A stretch of DNA of 64,000 nt. Source: Sambucus nigra. Its lineage: Eukaryota > Streptophyta > Magnoliopsida > Dipsacales > Adoxaceae. The translations under genes were made by a program, and so were the position numbers. Shown one piece after another: positions 1 through 9,743 of the stretch. The stretch lies in NCBI GenBank assembly GCA_949130495.1, contig OX422216.1, positions 98,339,967-98,403,966 of the forward strand, in the 5' to 3' direction. Numbering within the stretch: position 1 is the stretch's first letter; each line of letters opens with the position of its first letter. The notes below the pieces were generated by a model. It had not been told where the DNA came from and made no database searches. It worked only from the letters and a program-made list of their open reading frames with translations.

Positions 1-330
1 TTGAAACCGACTTGACACTTTTATTTCATGCTAAAGTTCCATTGTATCTTTGGACATAAGCCTTTCTTACTACAGTGTTTTTAATCAACAGATTGATCTC
101 AGGAGTACTTTAAAATCAAACACCACTTTTTAAACTTTATGGTACACAACCTAATTATGGGTCACTAAGGATGTTTGACTGTAGATGCTTTCCATACTTG
201 AGAGGTAAAACTCAACATAAATTTCTCCCAAAGACTCAAGCTTCTGTCTTCATTGGCCATAGCTCTTTACATAAGGTCTGCAAGTGTTATAATCCATTCA
301 CCTGAAGAGTATATATATCTAGATACCCTC
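1..330 (+). pseudogene. Ty1/copia pol fragment (integrase C-terminal region)
   Basis: Conceptual translation across stops and frame changes reads like the end of the copia integrase core and its downstream region. It shows an LYLWT-like stretch, a LINR-like stretch, then LRMFDCRCFPYL, KTQASVFIGHSS and a degenerate YISR. These segments occur in this order in plant Ty1/copia polyproteins. There is no open frame over the whole region. The fragment enters from the left edge of the window and fades after about 330. It is a dead remnant; the lineage cannot be assigned. Confidence 0.75.
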
Positions 331-544
331 CGACTAACGAACAAAGACTTCATACAATTGTCAATCTGCGATCAAAGGAGGAATCGTGCTATTCCTACAG
401 AGCACGAAGACTTGTCAATCATCAACAACCGACCTAGGCACAAAGTGCAGCGGCCTCAATGAAACCCTGGACTTTGGGGGCAATTGTGGGGTCAAGAGTC
501 ACGCTGGCACGTGCTCAGGCACGTGCTCCCAGATCACATGCGCC
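331..544. other. unassigned sequence between copia fragment and CACTA end
   Basis: A short open frame (253-462) starts in the copia remnant but does not resemble copia after about 330. A GCACGTGCTC motif occurs twice near 508-530, each copy containing CACGTG. I see no other recognisable structure. Confidence 0.4.
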
Positions 545-674
545 TATAATTAATGAAGACTCACTACACCAAAAAGGTTAAATTGTCACCTTTCAGCCGA
601 CCACCCTTGTATAATTAATGAAGACTCACTACACTAAAAAGGTTAAATTGTCACCTTTCAACCGAAAACCCTTG
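545..674. repeat. 65-bp tandem duplication covering the CACTA end
   Basis: Two adjacent 65-bp copies (545-609 and 610-674) share the start TATAATTAATGAAGACTCAC and the end CCCTTG, with only a few mismatches. Each holds 17 bases of apparent flank, then CACTACACC (562) or CACTACACT (627). The flank has therefore been duplicated together with the transposon tip. Confidence 0.85.
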
Positions 675-860
675 TCACGGTCAATGATCGTGATAAAAAA
701 ATACGCATTTTCTTTATCACGACCATTGACCGTGACAAGTCCGTGACAAGTACAGTTGTCACGGACTTGTCACGATCAATGAACGTAACAACCTTATAAA
801 GTTATCACGGTCAAAGACCGTAATAGGTTTGTGACAACTTAGTCAGTAAACAAACCTTCC
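562..860 (+). mobile_element. CACTA (En/Spm-type) transposon terminus with subterminal hairpins
   Basis: CACTACACCAAAAAGG at 562 and its near copy at 627 match the terminal motif of plant CACTA elements. Downstream, a TGTCACGG motif recurs in both orientations, as expected of subterminal transposase-binding repeats. A 26-bp inverted repeat (672-697 against 713-738, one mismatch) and an 11-bp perfect one (739-749 against 756-766) form hairpins. The opposite end (reverse complement CCTTTTTGGTGTAGTG) was not found nearby. This is one end only, probably truncated near the LINE fragment at about 1075. Confidence 0.65.
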
Positions 861-1074
861 CTCTTCTTTTTTCCCACCGTTTTCACTTCCCTCTTTTTTT
901 CTCTCTCTAAGCGACTGCTCTCTCTCGCACTAAGCGATTTTCAGGTTAGTTTTTTCCTCTCTTTCTCATTCCTTTGTATATATGTGTGTGTATATGTGTG
1001 TGACTTGGAGTACTCCAAGTACGATTGTAATCCTGAAACTCAATCACTTGTAACAGCTTATCATGATAAATGAT
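861..1074. other. CT-rich leader-like stretch, unassigned
   Basis: Pyrimidine-rich tracts (about 855-960) are followed by CAGGTTAG, which resembles a splice donor, and then by a TGTG/TATA-rich run. This could be the 5' leader of a CACTA transposase gene, but no coding sequence follows. Nothing else is seen. Confidence 0.25.
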
Positions 1075-1640
1075 AAGTCTGAACTCTTAGGATAGCTATA
1101 AGCGGGTCTTAAAATAGTGGAGTGAAATTTAGTAATAGTAGGAGGACAAGTGATAATTTTTGTTATTTAGTCTATATTGTAAAAATTTATACTAGTGATA
1201 ATGTTACTAATAAGATCAAAGTATGTTGGGTCAAGTAGAGAAGTTCTACCGGTGTATTATGTGATCGACATATACCTTTGAAGTTAAAAGAAAAATTACA
1301 TAAGACGACCATTAGACCTTCCAAGTTATATAGGTCAGAGTGTTGGACAACCAAGAAATAAGCGTGACAGAGATGCAAAATATGCATGTGTAGTAAAACT
1401 CGAAAGGATAAAATTACAAATGAACATATTCATATAACAGTAAAAATAGCCCATATATAGGAAAAATTAAGAGAAAATTGACATAAATGATTTGGACACA
1501 TCAAATATAAACCAATTGATGACCCATAAAGAAAAAAGACTTAGTGAGTATTGATGGTAATGCTAGGGATAGAGGTAGGTCTAAATTGATTTGATTGGCT
1601 ATTGTGAAGAATGATATGATATTATGTCGACCCTGAATAC
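1075..1640 (+). pseudogene. RTE-like non-LTR retrotransposon, RT C-terminal remnant
   Basis: With frameshifts ignored, the plus strand reads WVKWRSSTGVLCD (about 1228), PLKLKEKLHKTTIRPSKL, YRSECWTTKK, then CMCSKTRKDKITNEHIH, KLRENWHKWFGHIKYKPIDD and RDRGRSKL. These are the ordered motifs found after the palm domain in plant RTE-type LINE reverse transcriptases. Catalytic motifs are missing and stops are frequent. The remnant is 5'-truncated and has no 3' repeat that I can place. Confidence 0.75.
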
Positions 1641-2585
1641 CAAAACAAAAAATAGGATTCATATAGCCGACCCTGAATAATTGAATTTTTTGTTGTTGAG
1701 ATGATGAGAAATCCGAATGAAAATGTTTTCAACCCTTAAGAAGAAGAATTTTGATGTGCCACAAAATTAGTCACAACTTTTTTCCATTTTAAACTTCTCT
1801 ACATAATATGTTGAAAATTTTCTTTTTACATGTTCATTTAGTGTTTTGAAATGAGTGTAACATTTATGAAAGTTCACATAAGTACACCAAAAATAAACAA
1901 AAAAGATCGTATGTGACTTCCGTTATAAATATATAAGTGCAAACATTTGATTTTTTTATAAACAAATATGAACGCCAATATTTTCATCTCTCTTAAAAAA
2001 CCTCCTGCTCTCCCACTAAATTCAAGTTACTTCCAATTTATTCTTAATGCATTTTGTAGAGAACTTTCTCTATAGAGTTAAAAAAGAGATAAACGAATCT
2101 CTACAATCCTTACGAATACGACATGTGACAAAGGTTCCTTTAGAAAGAACATTATATAAACTGCTTGGTGTGTGACCGATATATATTTTTTATATTCCCC
2201 CATATAATTTTTCTTAAAGTAGTGATTATACTTCAAAGGGATTTTTGTGACACTCATGTGACTTTTGCAGAACTTGTGGAGCGCTAACATAAAAAAAAAT
2301 GATTGCTATAATCGCACCCTATTATAAAATACACTTGAAAAGTATAAAAGTCTTTTTAAATCGTTTTTAATTTATCATGAATGCACAAATAATTTGTTGA
2401 TTTTGACAAATTCTTAAGAACATGGGACTTACTTATTTAACAAAGGCCTTTTGAATTTACCTACTCTGTAGTTTTTATTATTTAACTTTAGTCATTGTTT
2501 TATTTTTCTTTGAATTTTCCTCATTATTTTCACTTTTTGTGATGAAAAAACATTGCAAAAAGCGTCATTGAAACCAAAATGACAG
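1641..2585. other. AT-rich spacer, nothing recognised
   Basis: About 70% A+T or more, many homopolymer runs, no domain-bearing frame, no clear terminal repeats. Short open frames here have transposon-free low-complexity translations and are not called. Confidence 0.5.
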
Positions 2586-2891
2586 TTAGGGTGTGTTTGA
2601 TAAATAAGATGAAAAATAAGCGCTAAGAGTAAATTTCATGGAATTAAAAACTTGGAAATATTTTCCATGGAAAAATTTGTTGGTGTTGTTTGATTGCAAT
2701 TACTTTTCAGGTGGAAAATGTTCTATTTTCCATCTTTTATGTGTTTGATTTCCAATATTTTCTATGGACAAAAAAAAGGAGAAAATATATATAAAAAACT
2801 GAAAAATAATAAAAATTCCAGAAAATTAATAAAAATACAAGAATTTTTTTAAAAAAACATTAAAAATGAAAAAAAATCCAAAAAATACAGA

Positions 2892-3479
2892 AAATAAATA
2901 TTAACCCCAGAATGAATTTAACAAAAACAAATAGGAAAAAAATAGAAAAAATGTATTAAGATTATTAATAAAAAAATAAAAAATGAATAAAAACCAAATA
3001 CACCACGCCCCCCACCCCCCCCCCCCCCCAAAAAAAAAAAATCCCCAACTGTTTCGTCCCGCCTATCGCCAAGTTTGTTCTTCTTTTTTTTTAATTCTCA
3101 TATTTTTTTCTCTCAAATATTTTCATTTTATTAGTTTTCTAGGGTATTTATTCCTTTCCATTTTTTAAATTATTTGAGCGCTTTTATATATTCTTTTATT
3201 TTTTTCTTAGTTAATAAATTTCTGACTTTTAAATAAATTTTTGAGTTTTTTAAATTAATTCAGGGTTAATATATATTTTCAATTTTTTTCTCATTTTCTG
3301 TAAAAAAAAATTCATCATTTTAGTTTTTTCGTTGATTTTTTTTTTCTGTTTTAGTTTTTATTTATTTTATGTATTAACCCAAAATATTTCTGTTATTTAT
3401 TTTCTTAATTAACAAGTTTCTGACTTTTTAATAAATTTTTGGGTGTTTTTTACCTTAATTCTGGGGTTAATATTTATTT
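2892..3479. repeat. internal inverted and direct repeats of the Harbinger-like element
   Basis: Positions 2892-2913 and 3458-3479 are a perfect 22-bp inverted repeat (ATTCTGGGGTTAATATTTAT and two further T on the right copy). Separately, about 3206-3282 and 3400-3480 are diverged direct repeats: both contain TTTCTGACTTTT, then AATAAATTTTTG, then a GGGTTAATAT run. The interior thus grew by local duplication and inversion. Confidence 0.7.
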
Positions 3480-3499
3480 TATTTTATTTATCCACTTTA

Positions 3500-4440
3500 T
3501 GTATTGTTTTTATTTTTTTGGAGTTTTATTCATTTTCTGGATTTTTTCATTATTTTTGGAGTTTTATTCACTTTCTGTATTTTTTTTCATTACTTTTGGG
3601 GTTTTATTCACTTTCTGGATTTTTTTCATTATTTTTGGAGTTTTATTCACTTTCTGGATTTTTTTTCATTATTTTGGGGTTTTTATTCATTTTCTGAATT
3701 TTTTTTCATTTTTGGGGGGTTTTATTCACTTTTTGTATTTTTTAAATTAGTTTTGGGTTTTTATTCAATTTCTGGATTTTTTTTTTTTCTTGGGTTTTTA
3801 TTCACTTTCTGGATGTTTTTTCATTTTTTTTGTTTTTATTCATTTTCTTGAATTTTTTTCATTATTTTTGAATTTTTATTTATTTTCTGGATTTTTTTTC
3901 ATTATTGGGGGTTTTATTCACCTTTTGTATTTTTTTTCATTATTTTTGGATTTTATTCACTTTTTGTATTTTTTTTCTTCATATTTTTGGAATTTTATTC
4001 ACTTTTTAGAAAGAAAAAAAATCATTATTTTTTCGTTTTTATTCATTTTCTGGATTTTTTCATTTTTTGGGGGGTTTTATTCACTTTCTTTGTTTTTTTC
4101 ATTATTTTTGGGTTTTTATTCACTATTTGCATTTTTTTCATTATTTTTTGGTTTTATTTACTAACAGGATTTTTTTTAATATTTTTGGGTTTTTCTTCAT
4201 TTTCGAGATTTTTCTCATTATTTTTGAGGTTTATTCACTTTCTGTATTTTTTTCATTATTTTTGTGTTTTTATTCACTTTCTAGAATTTTTTTCATTTTT
4301 TTATGGTTTTTATTAATTTTCTGATTTTTTTTTTGTTATTTTTGAAGTTTTATTCACTTTCTGCATTTTTTCATTATTTTTGGATTTTTTTCATTGCTTT
4401 TTGGGTTTTTATTCATTTTCTGGATTTTTATCAATTTTTT
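3500..4440 (+). repeat. T-rich minisatellite, about 40-bp unit, roughly 20-25 copies
   Basis: A unit close to TTATTCACTTTCTGGATTTT followed by TTTCATTATTTTTGGGGTT is repeated head to tail for about 940 bases. Copies vary by homopolymer length and single substitutions. Six frames are often open through it and would encode Phe-rich proteins, but that follows from the T-rich repeat and not from coding selection. Confidence 0.85.
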
Positions 4441-4646
4441 TGGTGTGACAATTCTTTTCCCTAGAAAATGAATAACAAGGTGGGAGGAGGTTTTTTAATT
4501 CCACATTTTTGTGGAAAAAGTGGTTATATGACTTGTTTAAGGAAATCAATTCAATGAAAATTTTTATTTATCAAACATCCAAAAGATGAAAAATGAGTCT
4601 ATATTGTATTTTTCATGAGAAATTAGTGTTATCAAACACATCCTTA

Positions 4647-5069
4647 AAGTTTAAAATAAAATAAAATAGTGGCTAAAATAAAAAAGACGATAACATGATG
4701 GGTGAAACAGAAAATTTTAGGCTTCCATTAGGTGTGCTATCATTACTCTAAATTTCTGAATAAATATTCTTATTACTACAACCCTGCATTCACGGTCCTA
4801 CTCTTCATGCAATAAGGATAAACTATTCATATGTCTTCAAGACCCCCCCCCCCTTCTTCCCCTGCTTAAACCTAATGTTGTCATTATTCCCCCCGTTCCA
4901 ATCTAATGTCTTTTCCTCACCAACTCTTCCAATTTCCCATGACACTTTTTCTCTTCCATTTTTTCGCTACAACTAACTCTATATACATTTCTATATATTC
5001 TCTTTTCCATCAAAAAATTCCTTACAGTAAACATGCATATACGCACTCCAACTATATTATTCCAGGTAA

Positions 5070-5070
<1 letters not shown>
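4647..5070. other. AT-rich spacer with C-tract
   Basis: No recognisable gene or transposon. A run of ten C occurs near 4842-4851. The sequence leads into the dinucleotide repeat at 5071. Confidence 0.4.

Positions 5071-5155
<85 letters not shown>
5071..5155. repeat. compound microsatellite (CT)n(AT)n
   Basis: About 12 CT units (5071-5094) are directly followed by about 30 AT units to 5155. It is a simple-sequence repeat, likely length-variable between individuals. The frames that read through it give Leu-Ser and Ile-Tyr runs and are not genes. Confidence 0.95.
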
Positions 5156-5156
<1 letters not shown>

Positions 5157-5276
5157 TGCACTTGTGCGGAATATCTCGTATATTAACAATGCGGACTGGA
5201 AATATGTCACTTGACGGTGAGCTTAGAAATTATCGGCTAAATTTGAACAGTCCGCAAAATAACAGTACTATATATA

Positions 5277-6961
5277 CTAGGTGCGTGATGCGCGGGCAGA
5301 GTGATTGTGATAGTCATTTCGCATGTCTTTATCATCACCAACACCCTCACTCAAGCCATCATTGTCACTTCGTGACATAATCACCAAATAACTAGACTAT
5401 TTTCTTATTCATTACAATCAAGTAAATTTGGGTGAAATAAAGAACAAAGGAAATCGAGATGAACATAAAATAAAGTAAAACCTTCCTTCTCAATTAGATT
5501 CGTGAAGAAGCTATCTTCCTAATAGGATCTGGGTGCAACAAATAAATGTGTTGTTAATGTATATTATAAATATTACTATGTCGACAAAAATTAATGTCAA
5601 TATTATTTTCTTTTATCAAGGATATACTATTGGTTGGAAGAATTATATTTTTTAAATTGAAATGACTCTGGATCATACTTTTTATCTTCATTTTTATTAC
5701 CCCAAACTACATTTGACACGCCATATGACTAATTTTATAATAGTAAAACTTCAATCCATTACTGGAAACATCTACCGCATTTCCTCAAACAATGGATGTA
5801 CAAAGGAATTCTCCATGTCTTTCAATTGTGTCATACTCAATTACCATCTACAGATAGATTTACTAAAATGCCTCGCACATGGCCACAACATGGGTTAGCA
5901 AGCAACTCGTATTGGATTAAACAATACATAAATGATTATATTATATGCACAGCAAATGTTGAAGAAAATTTACAGTACGGTTATATAATACCAATGTTTT
6001 TTTTCATCTGCAACTCAATACAATAAAAACTAAGAAAAAAATATAATCAAAGAATTTTTTGGAAAAGAAAAAACTTAATTGTCCACAAAAAACTACAAAC
6101 TGCCACTAAATTCACCTTAATAAAACACTTATTCATGTCGTATATATGCCGTAATGGCTGCTAAAAAATCAACGGTATTAAGGTTGGGCAGGGGAGGAGT
6201 ACTGTAAGATTCACCGCGACAACATTCGGAAATCACTAAGTCCACAACATAAATGTCCTTGATGTTGGATCGCAAAAAAAACTGTCCCAAAACTTCCACC
6301 GCTTCGAGGCTATTCAGGTGGAGTCTCTCTTCTCACCTCCCACTTAATCGAAAAAAAATATGATTTTAATGTATTGCGCTGGAGGTTGGTTTGTAATAAT
6401 ATTGCACCGGAGGATTTCCCAATCGGATCAACAAACTCCAACCTCCACCAGAAATGATCCCGTCTCCGCCTACGAAGTCCTAGATTCCAATAACTCCCCA
6501 ATCAGCCTCCTCCTTAAAGGCGCCACTGGTTATGACCTTTCAACGAATATTTTGACAAAACTTAGACCAAATTAAATACAGATTCATTATTACCGGTATC
6601 ATATCAAAGGGGGAATGAGTATTTTCTATTGGGATTGCATTGGAGGACTTCTAGATTAGCAATTTTTAGGGTTGGACTATAAAGGGAATGGGTGGGTAAG
6701 GAGGATGAGCACATTATATAAAGATTTGAAGATCTAATCTCTTAGAATAAAGGCTATAGGGGATGGGAAAACGAAAAAGAGAGAGGGATTCGGTTAGGTA
6801 ATGAATCGTGTGTAACGATTGGAGAAAGAAAAATGAATTTTGGGAGAATTTGTGAAATAAGAAAAAAAAGGGAAATGTCGGGGAAAATGAGGTGCCACAT
6901 GGACCAACTCATTGTTTGTCAACATTCAATTCTTTTTTCCGCTTTATAGTATTAGTATAGA
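5277..6961 (-). mobile_element. candidate non-autonomous Helitron (minus strand, 1.69 kb)
   Basis: On the minus strand the element would start A|TCTATACTAATACTATAAAG (5' end at 6961). This fits the plant Helitron 5' consensus, and TGTGGCAC follows soon after, another frequent subterminal feature. At the other end the minus strand reads a GC-rich segment with a weak hairpin (GCG-CATCA-CGC), then CTAG at 5280-5277 followed by T. That gives the expected A|TC...CTRR|T insertion. No Rep/helicase is present. The 3' hairpin is weak, so the boundaries need homologous copies for support. Confidence 0.5.
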
Positions 6962-8021
6962 TGTTACTTCTATAAACATGCTACCATTTATTAGATCACC
7001 AATAAATGCATTATGTGCAATTTAGAAGAATCATACTCCTTAGAGAATTCCTAAGATAATAGCTTCAACATGCCTAAAATTTAATATCTGTAACAACTCA
7101 TTACTAATTTAATCTGCTTGCAAATTAAAGAAAACCCCAACTATTATACCAAACCAAACCATTTTCATTGTCTTCTCTATTAAAAGGTACAATACAAGAA
7201 AACAGATAAAATTAATATATGAAGAAGATGGAAACCCGACTATAATGCTAGTTTAAATTATGGTTCCCCTTACCGTATACGGTCTCTAGATGAAAAAAAA
7301 TCAAATCTGTAGTTACACAAATCTATGCCTGAGAGTCTCATTTTGACCCATTTGTTCCTCAATTTGACATGTCTTAGCAGAGTGCTACTAATTGAAGACC
7401 TTAACATTAAGGAAAAATATTAAAGAAACTATCAAAATCTTGTTCAGAAAAATCTTTACAAAAGTTCAAAAACTCATAAATATTTAACCAAAATAACTAA
7501 CGAAATTACCTACTGAAGTGGATCTCGCAAATGCCCAAATACACAATATTAAGAATTTGGAAATATAAGCAACTATTGTACAAAGAGGTCTTAATTGATC
7601 AATAATGCAAGTACCTTTTGTTACCTCTGAGGTCTCCATAGAACATTAATGCTTGTGGAGAGAGTTGTCCATGTAATGATGATTATGGAAAATCTTTAAT
7701 TTCCTGCATTTTAAAGCAACTCAGAAGAAAACTCTTGCATATATCCTATGAAGTGGCATTTTAAAAAATCAAGATGGAATGAAAAACTAATTGATCAATA
7801 CTATCAGGATAAATAATCAAACACTATCAGAGAGTACTAATTAAACAACAACTAATGAAAAAGTAACTGATATATAAAAAAAATCAACATTTGAACTTTT
7901 TTGTTTTCAACAACAATCAAGATGGAATCTAAATTCAATAGAGAACTGAATTTGAGATAAATTATATCCGCACTAAGGTCCATGAACTTTCATTTCCACG
8001 GTTAAATTTTTCATCCAAACC
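6962..8021. other. AT-rich spacer, nothing recognised
   Basis: No domain-bearing frame and no terminal repeats that I can support. A short palindrome CCGTATACGG lies near 7273-7282. Confidence 0.4.
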
Positions 8022-8345
8022 ACTTAACATAATGCTGACATGGTAGTTAATAATAGGGGCTTTGTAAATTTAGGACCTATTGTAATATATATTTTAGAAA
8101 TAGGACAACAAACATTTTATTTATAGTTTTAGTCCCTAATTTTGAATAAAGCCGCTGGCGCGGACCCATATTCATAAAACATCAACCAATCACGGCTTGC
8201 CACGTGTCCCTTTAATTTGAAAATAAGAACTAAAAGTGGAAATGAAATGTTTGTTGTCCTATATCCATAATCAATATTACTTTTAAGTCTTAAAAGTACA
8301 TAATCTATTAATAAATAATAAGGGCACATCAACAATTTGTTAAGT
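8022..8345. mobile_element. long-inverted-repeat MITE-like element, about 0.32 kb
   Basis: The sequence folds back on itself around 8182. The best-matched arms are 8101-8146 against 8217-8261 (start TAGGACAACAAACATTT on both). Weaker pairing continues outward: GTAATAT near 8082 against 8280, and ACTTAACA near 8022 against 8345. Arms of this length with a short loop suggest a foldback MITE of unknown superfamily. No target duplication could be fixed. Confidence 0.55.
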
Positions 8346-8904
8346 ATTTTTAAAGATAAAGTAGAACAAATTGATATTTTAGAGAACAAAATGAAAAAAG
8401 ATATAAAATTAATTATTCAGTTACGTAATTATCCCATTTTCACAATGATGCTCAAGTGTATGGTCTAGTGAAGCAATAACAGAAACATATTCTATGCACA
8501 ACTAAAAATTGACGATACATTAAATGAGAGAAAGGAAAAAATTACTTTTACCAACATAAATGTGAAGAAACACATTTTTGTTCCGTGGACTTGCAGCGCA
8601 GTGACAGTCCATGGCTAAAGCCATAGGGAAAATGAAAAAACTTAAGATTTAAAACGTACTCACAATGGTGAATGTGAAGAAACACATCTTTGTTCCGTGG
8701 ACTCACAATGACAATCAACCCTTTTTGTATCAGATCAAATTAACTAAACCCAGAGAAAAATGGGGGATAAAAAATTATAGTAAAGTAGTAGCTATGGGGT
8801 GGTTAAGAGCAGGAGCTTTAGAAGCCATTTGTGATGATTCAGTTTCTTAAATACTACCAAAAGCCCCACAAGGCAGTGATTTAGGCGATACCAAGTCGTT
8901 GTAG
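8346..8904. repeat. spacer with a diverged local duplication (112-bp offset)
   Basis: TGTGAAGAAACACAT[T/C]TTTG followed by TTCCGTGGACT occurs at 8561 and 8673. A perfect ATGGCT-AA-AGCCAT palindrome lies near 8610. A 61-codon frame at 8665-8850 has no recognised similarity and I do not call it a gene. Confidence 0.5.
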
Positions 8905-8937
8905 ATGTACAAAATAAAGCTTTATAGTTAGTATAGA
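8905..8937 (-). mobile_element. Helitron-type 5' terminus (minus strand), partner end not found
   Basis: On the minus strand, A|TCTATACTAACTATAAAGCT begins at 8937. It closely resembles the 5' end at 6961. The element would extend leftward. I could not find a matching hairpin plus CTRR|T end between about 7000 and 8800, so only the terminus is reported. Confidence 0.35.
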
Positions 8938-9175
8938 TATAATGGAAAGAAAAAGAGGATGGGAAAGGGACCGTCCCTTCATATCTAGAAGAAGTGAAAG
9001 GTCAGGAAAATGAAAAGGGGGCCGAAATGGTATACAGAGTGAAAGAGAAATAGAGAAGGTGAGGGTGAGACTGTAAAGACGGGTTTTAATTCTTGTACAC
9101 CATTTTAGAGAGAGAGAAATAGAGAAGGGGAGACTCTAATATTATAGTGATACAATCTCAGATATAAAAGAAAAG

Positions 9176-9342
9176 TTGGTGGGGTGTAGCTGTAACCTGG
9201 GTTCGAAACTTGGCAGTTGCGTTTTAGAGTCACGGATCGCAGGAATTAAACGCATGTTATAGAAAACTTTGTTCGAGGAAGAGGGATTAGTCCGAGGTGC
9301 GCGTAAGCTGGCCCGGGATTACCCTTACCAAAAAAAAAAAAA
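9176..9342 (+). mobile_element. tRNA-derived SINE with A-rich tail
   Basis: A B-box-like GGTTCGAAACTTGG (about 9200-9213) is preceded by GGGTGTAGCTGTAA, which could be an A-box abnormally close to it. The 3' part includes GAGGGATTAGTCCGAGGTGC, then GCGTAAGCTGGCCCGG and a run of A at about 9330-9342. This 3' module is shared by widespread plant tRNA-related SINEs. The short A-to-B spacing suggests an internal deletion. No certain target duplication was seen. It is not a functional tRNA gene. Confidence 0.75.
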
Positions 9343-9743
9343 TCCATCAATATAAGCCAGAGATAGAAATCTTAAGAGAAAAATGTCGTTTTTAATAATT
9401 AATGATAAGCGAAAAAGAATTTCTAAAAAGAAGATTATTAGCCGAATATAACATTTTAGATAAAGCCATAATTGAAAAAGAAGCTAATATAAAAAATACA
9501 TGTTCCGCATACATATATTTCTTTATATTCTTTTAGACATTTTGCACAATTTAATTGTATAAATATATATTGTTTTAATTTATATTCACATTCTTCTATA
9601 TTATAACAAAATTTTAAATCTTCTAAACTCTGTTCTAAGATTTCTATATCATCATCATTAGAGTCGATAGATTTATCAAATGATTTGGGCTTCTAATTTT
9701 TTTATATCATTTTAGAGTATATAAAGATAAAAATATCATATAA
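9343..9743. other. AT-rich spacer, nothing recognised
   Basis: A+T-rich sequence between the SINE tail and the Helitron start. No gene, hairpin or terminal repeat could be supported. Confidence 0.4.

Larger units (their letters stand above)
2589..4643. mobile_element. PIF/Harbinger-like (Tourist-type) non-autonomous element, about 2.06 kb
   Basis: GGGTGTGTTTGATAA at 2589-2603 and TTATCAAACACATCC at 4629-4643 form a 15-bp terminal inverted repeat with one mismatch. TTA sits immediately outside both ends (2586-2588 and 4644-4646). A GG-rich terminus with GTGTTTG and a TTA/TAA target duplication are hallmarks of PIF/Harbinger elements. No transposase is encoded. The interior is low-complexity: A-rich then C-tract (3009-3029), T-rich, then the minisatellite at 3500-4440. 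GTGTTTGAT is also repeated inside the left end near 2740. Confidence 0.65.

Noticed and set aside
3439..4324. Overlapping Phe-rich open frames of 84-124 codons
   Set aside because: They are translations of the T-rich minisatellite in several frames at once; no domain or codon signal supports a gene.
4906..5380. Two open frames of 102 and 115 codons
   Set aside because: They read through the (CT)n(AT)n microsatellite, giving Leu-Ser and Ile-Tyr runs.
6310..6575. Short frames of 63 and 71 codons on both strands
   Set aside because: Inside the candidate Helitron; no similarity recognised and both strands open by chance.
7268..7292. CCGTATACGG palindrome followed by CTCTAG as a Helitron 3' end
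   Set aside because: CTAG is followed by A, not T, and the spacer to the palindrome is only a few bases.
9195..9215. Possible tRNA gene from the GGTTCGAA motif
   Set aside because: No cloverleaf arms are present; the downstream module and A-rich tail identify a SINE.
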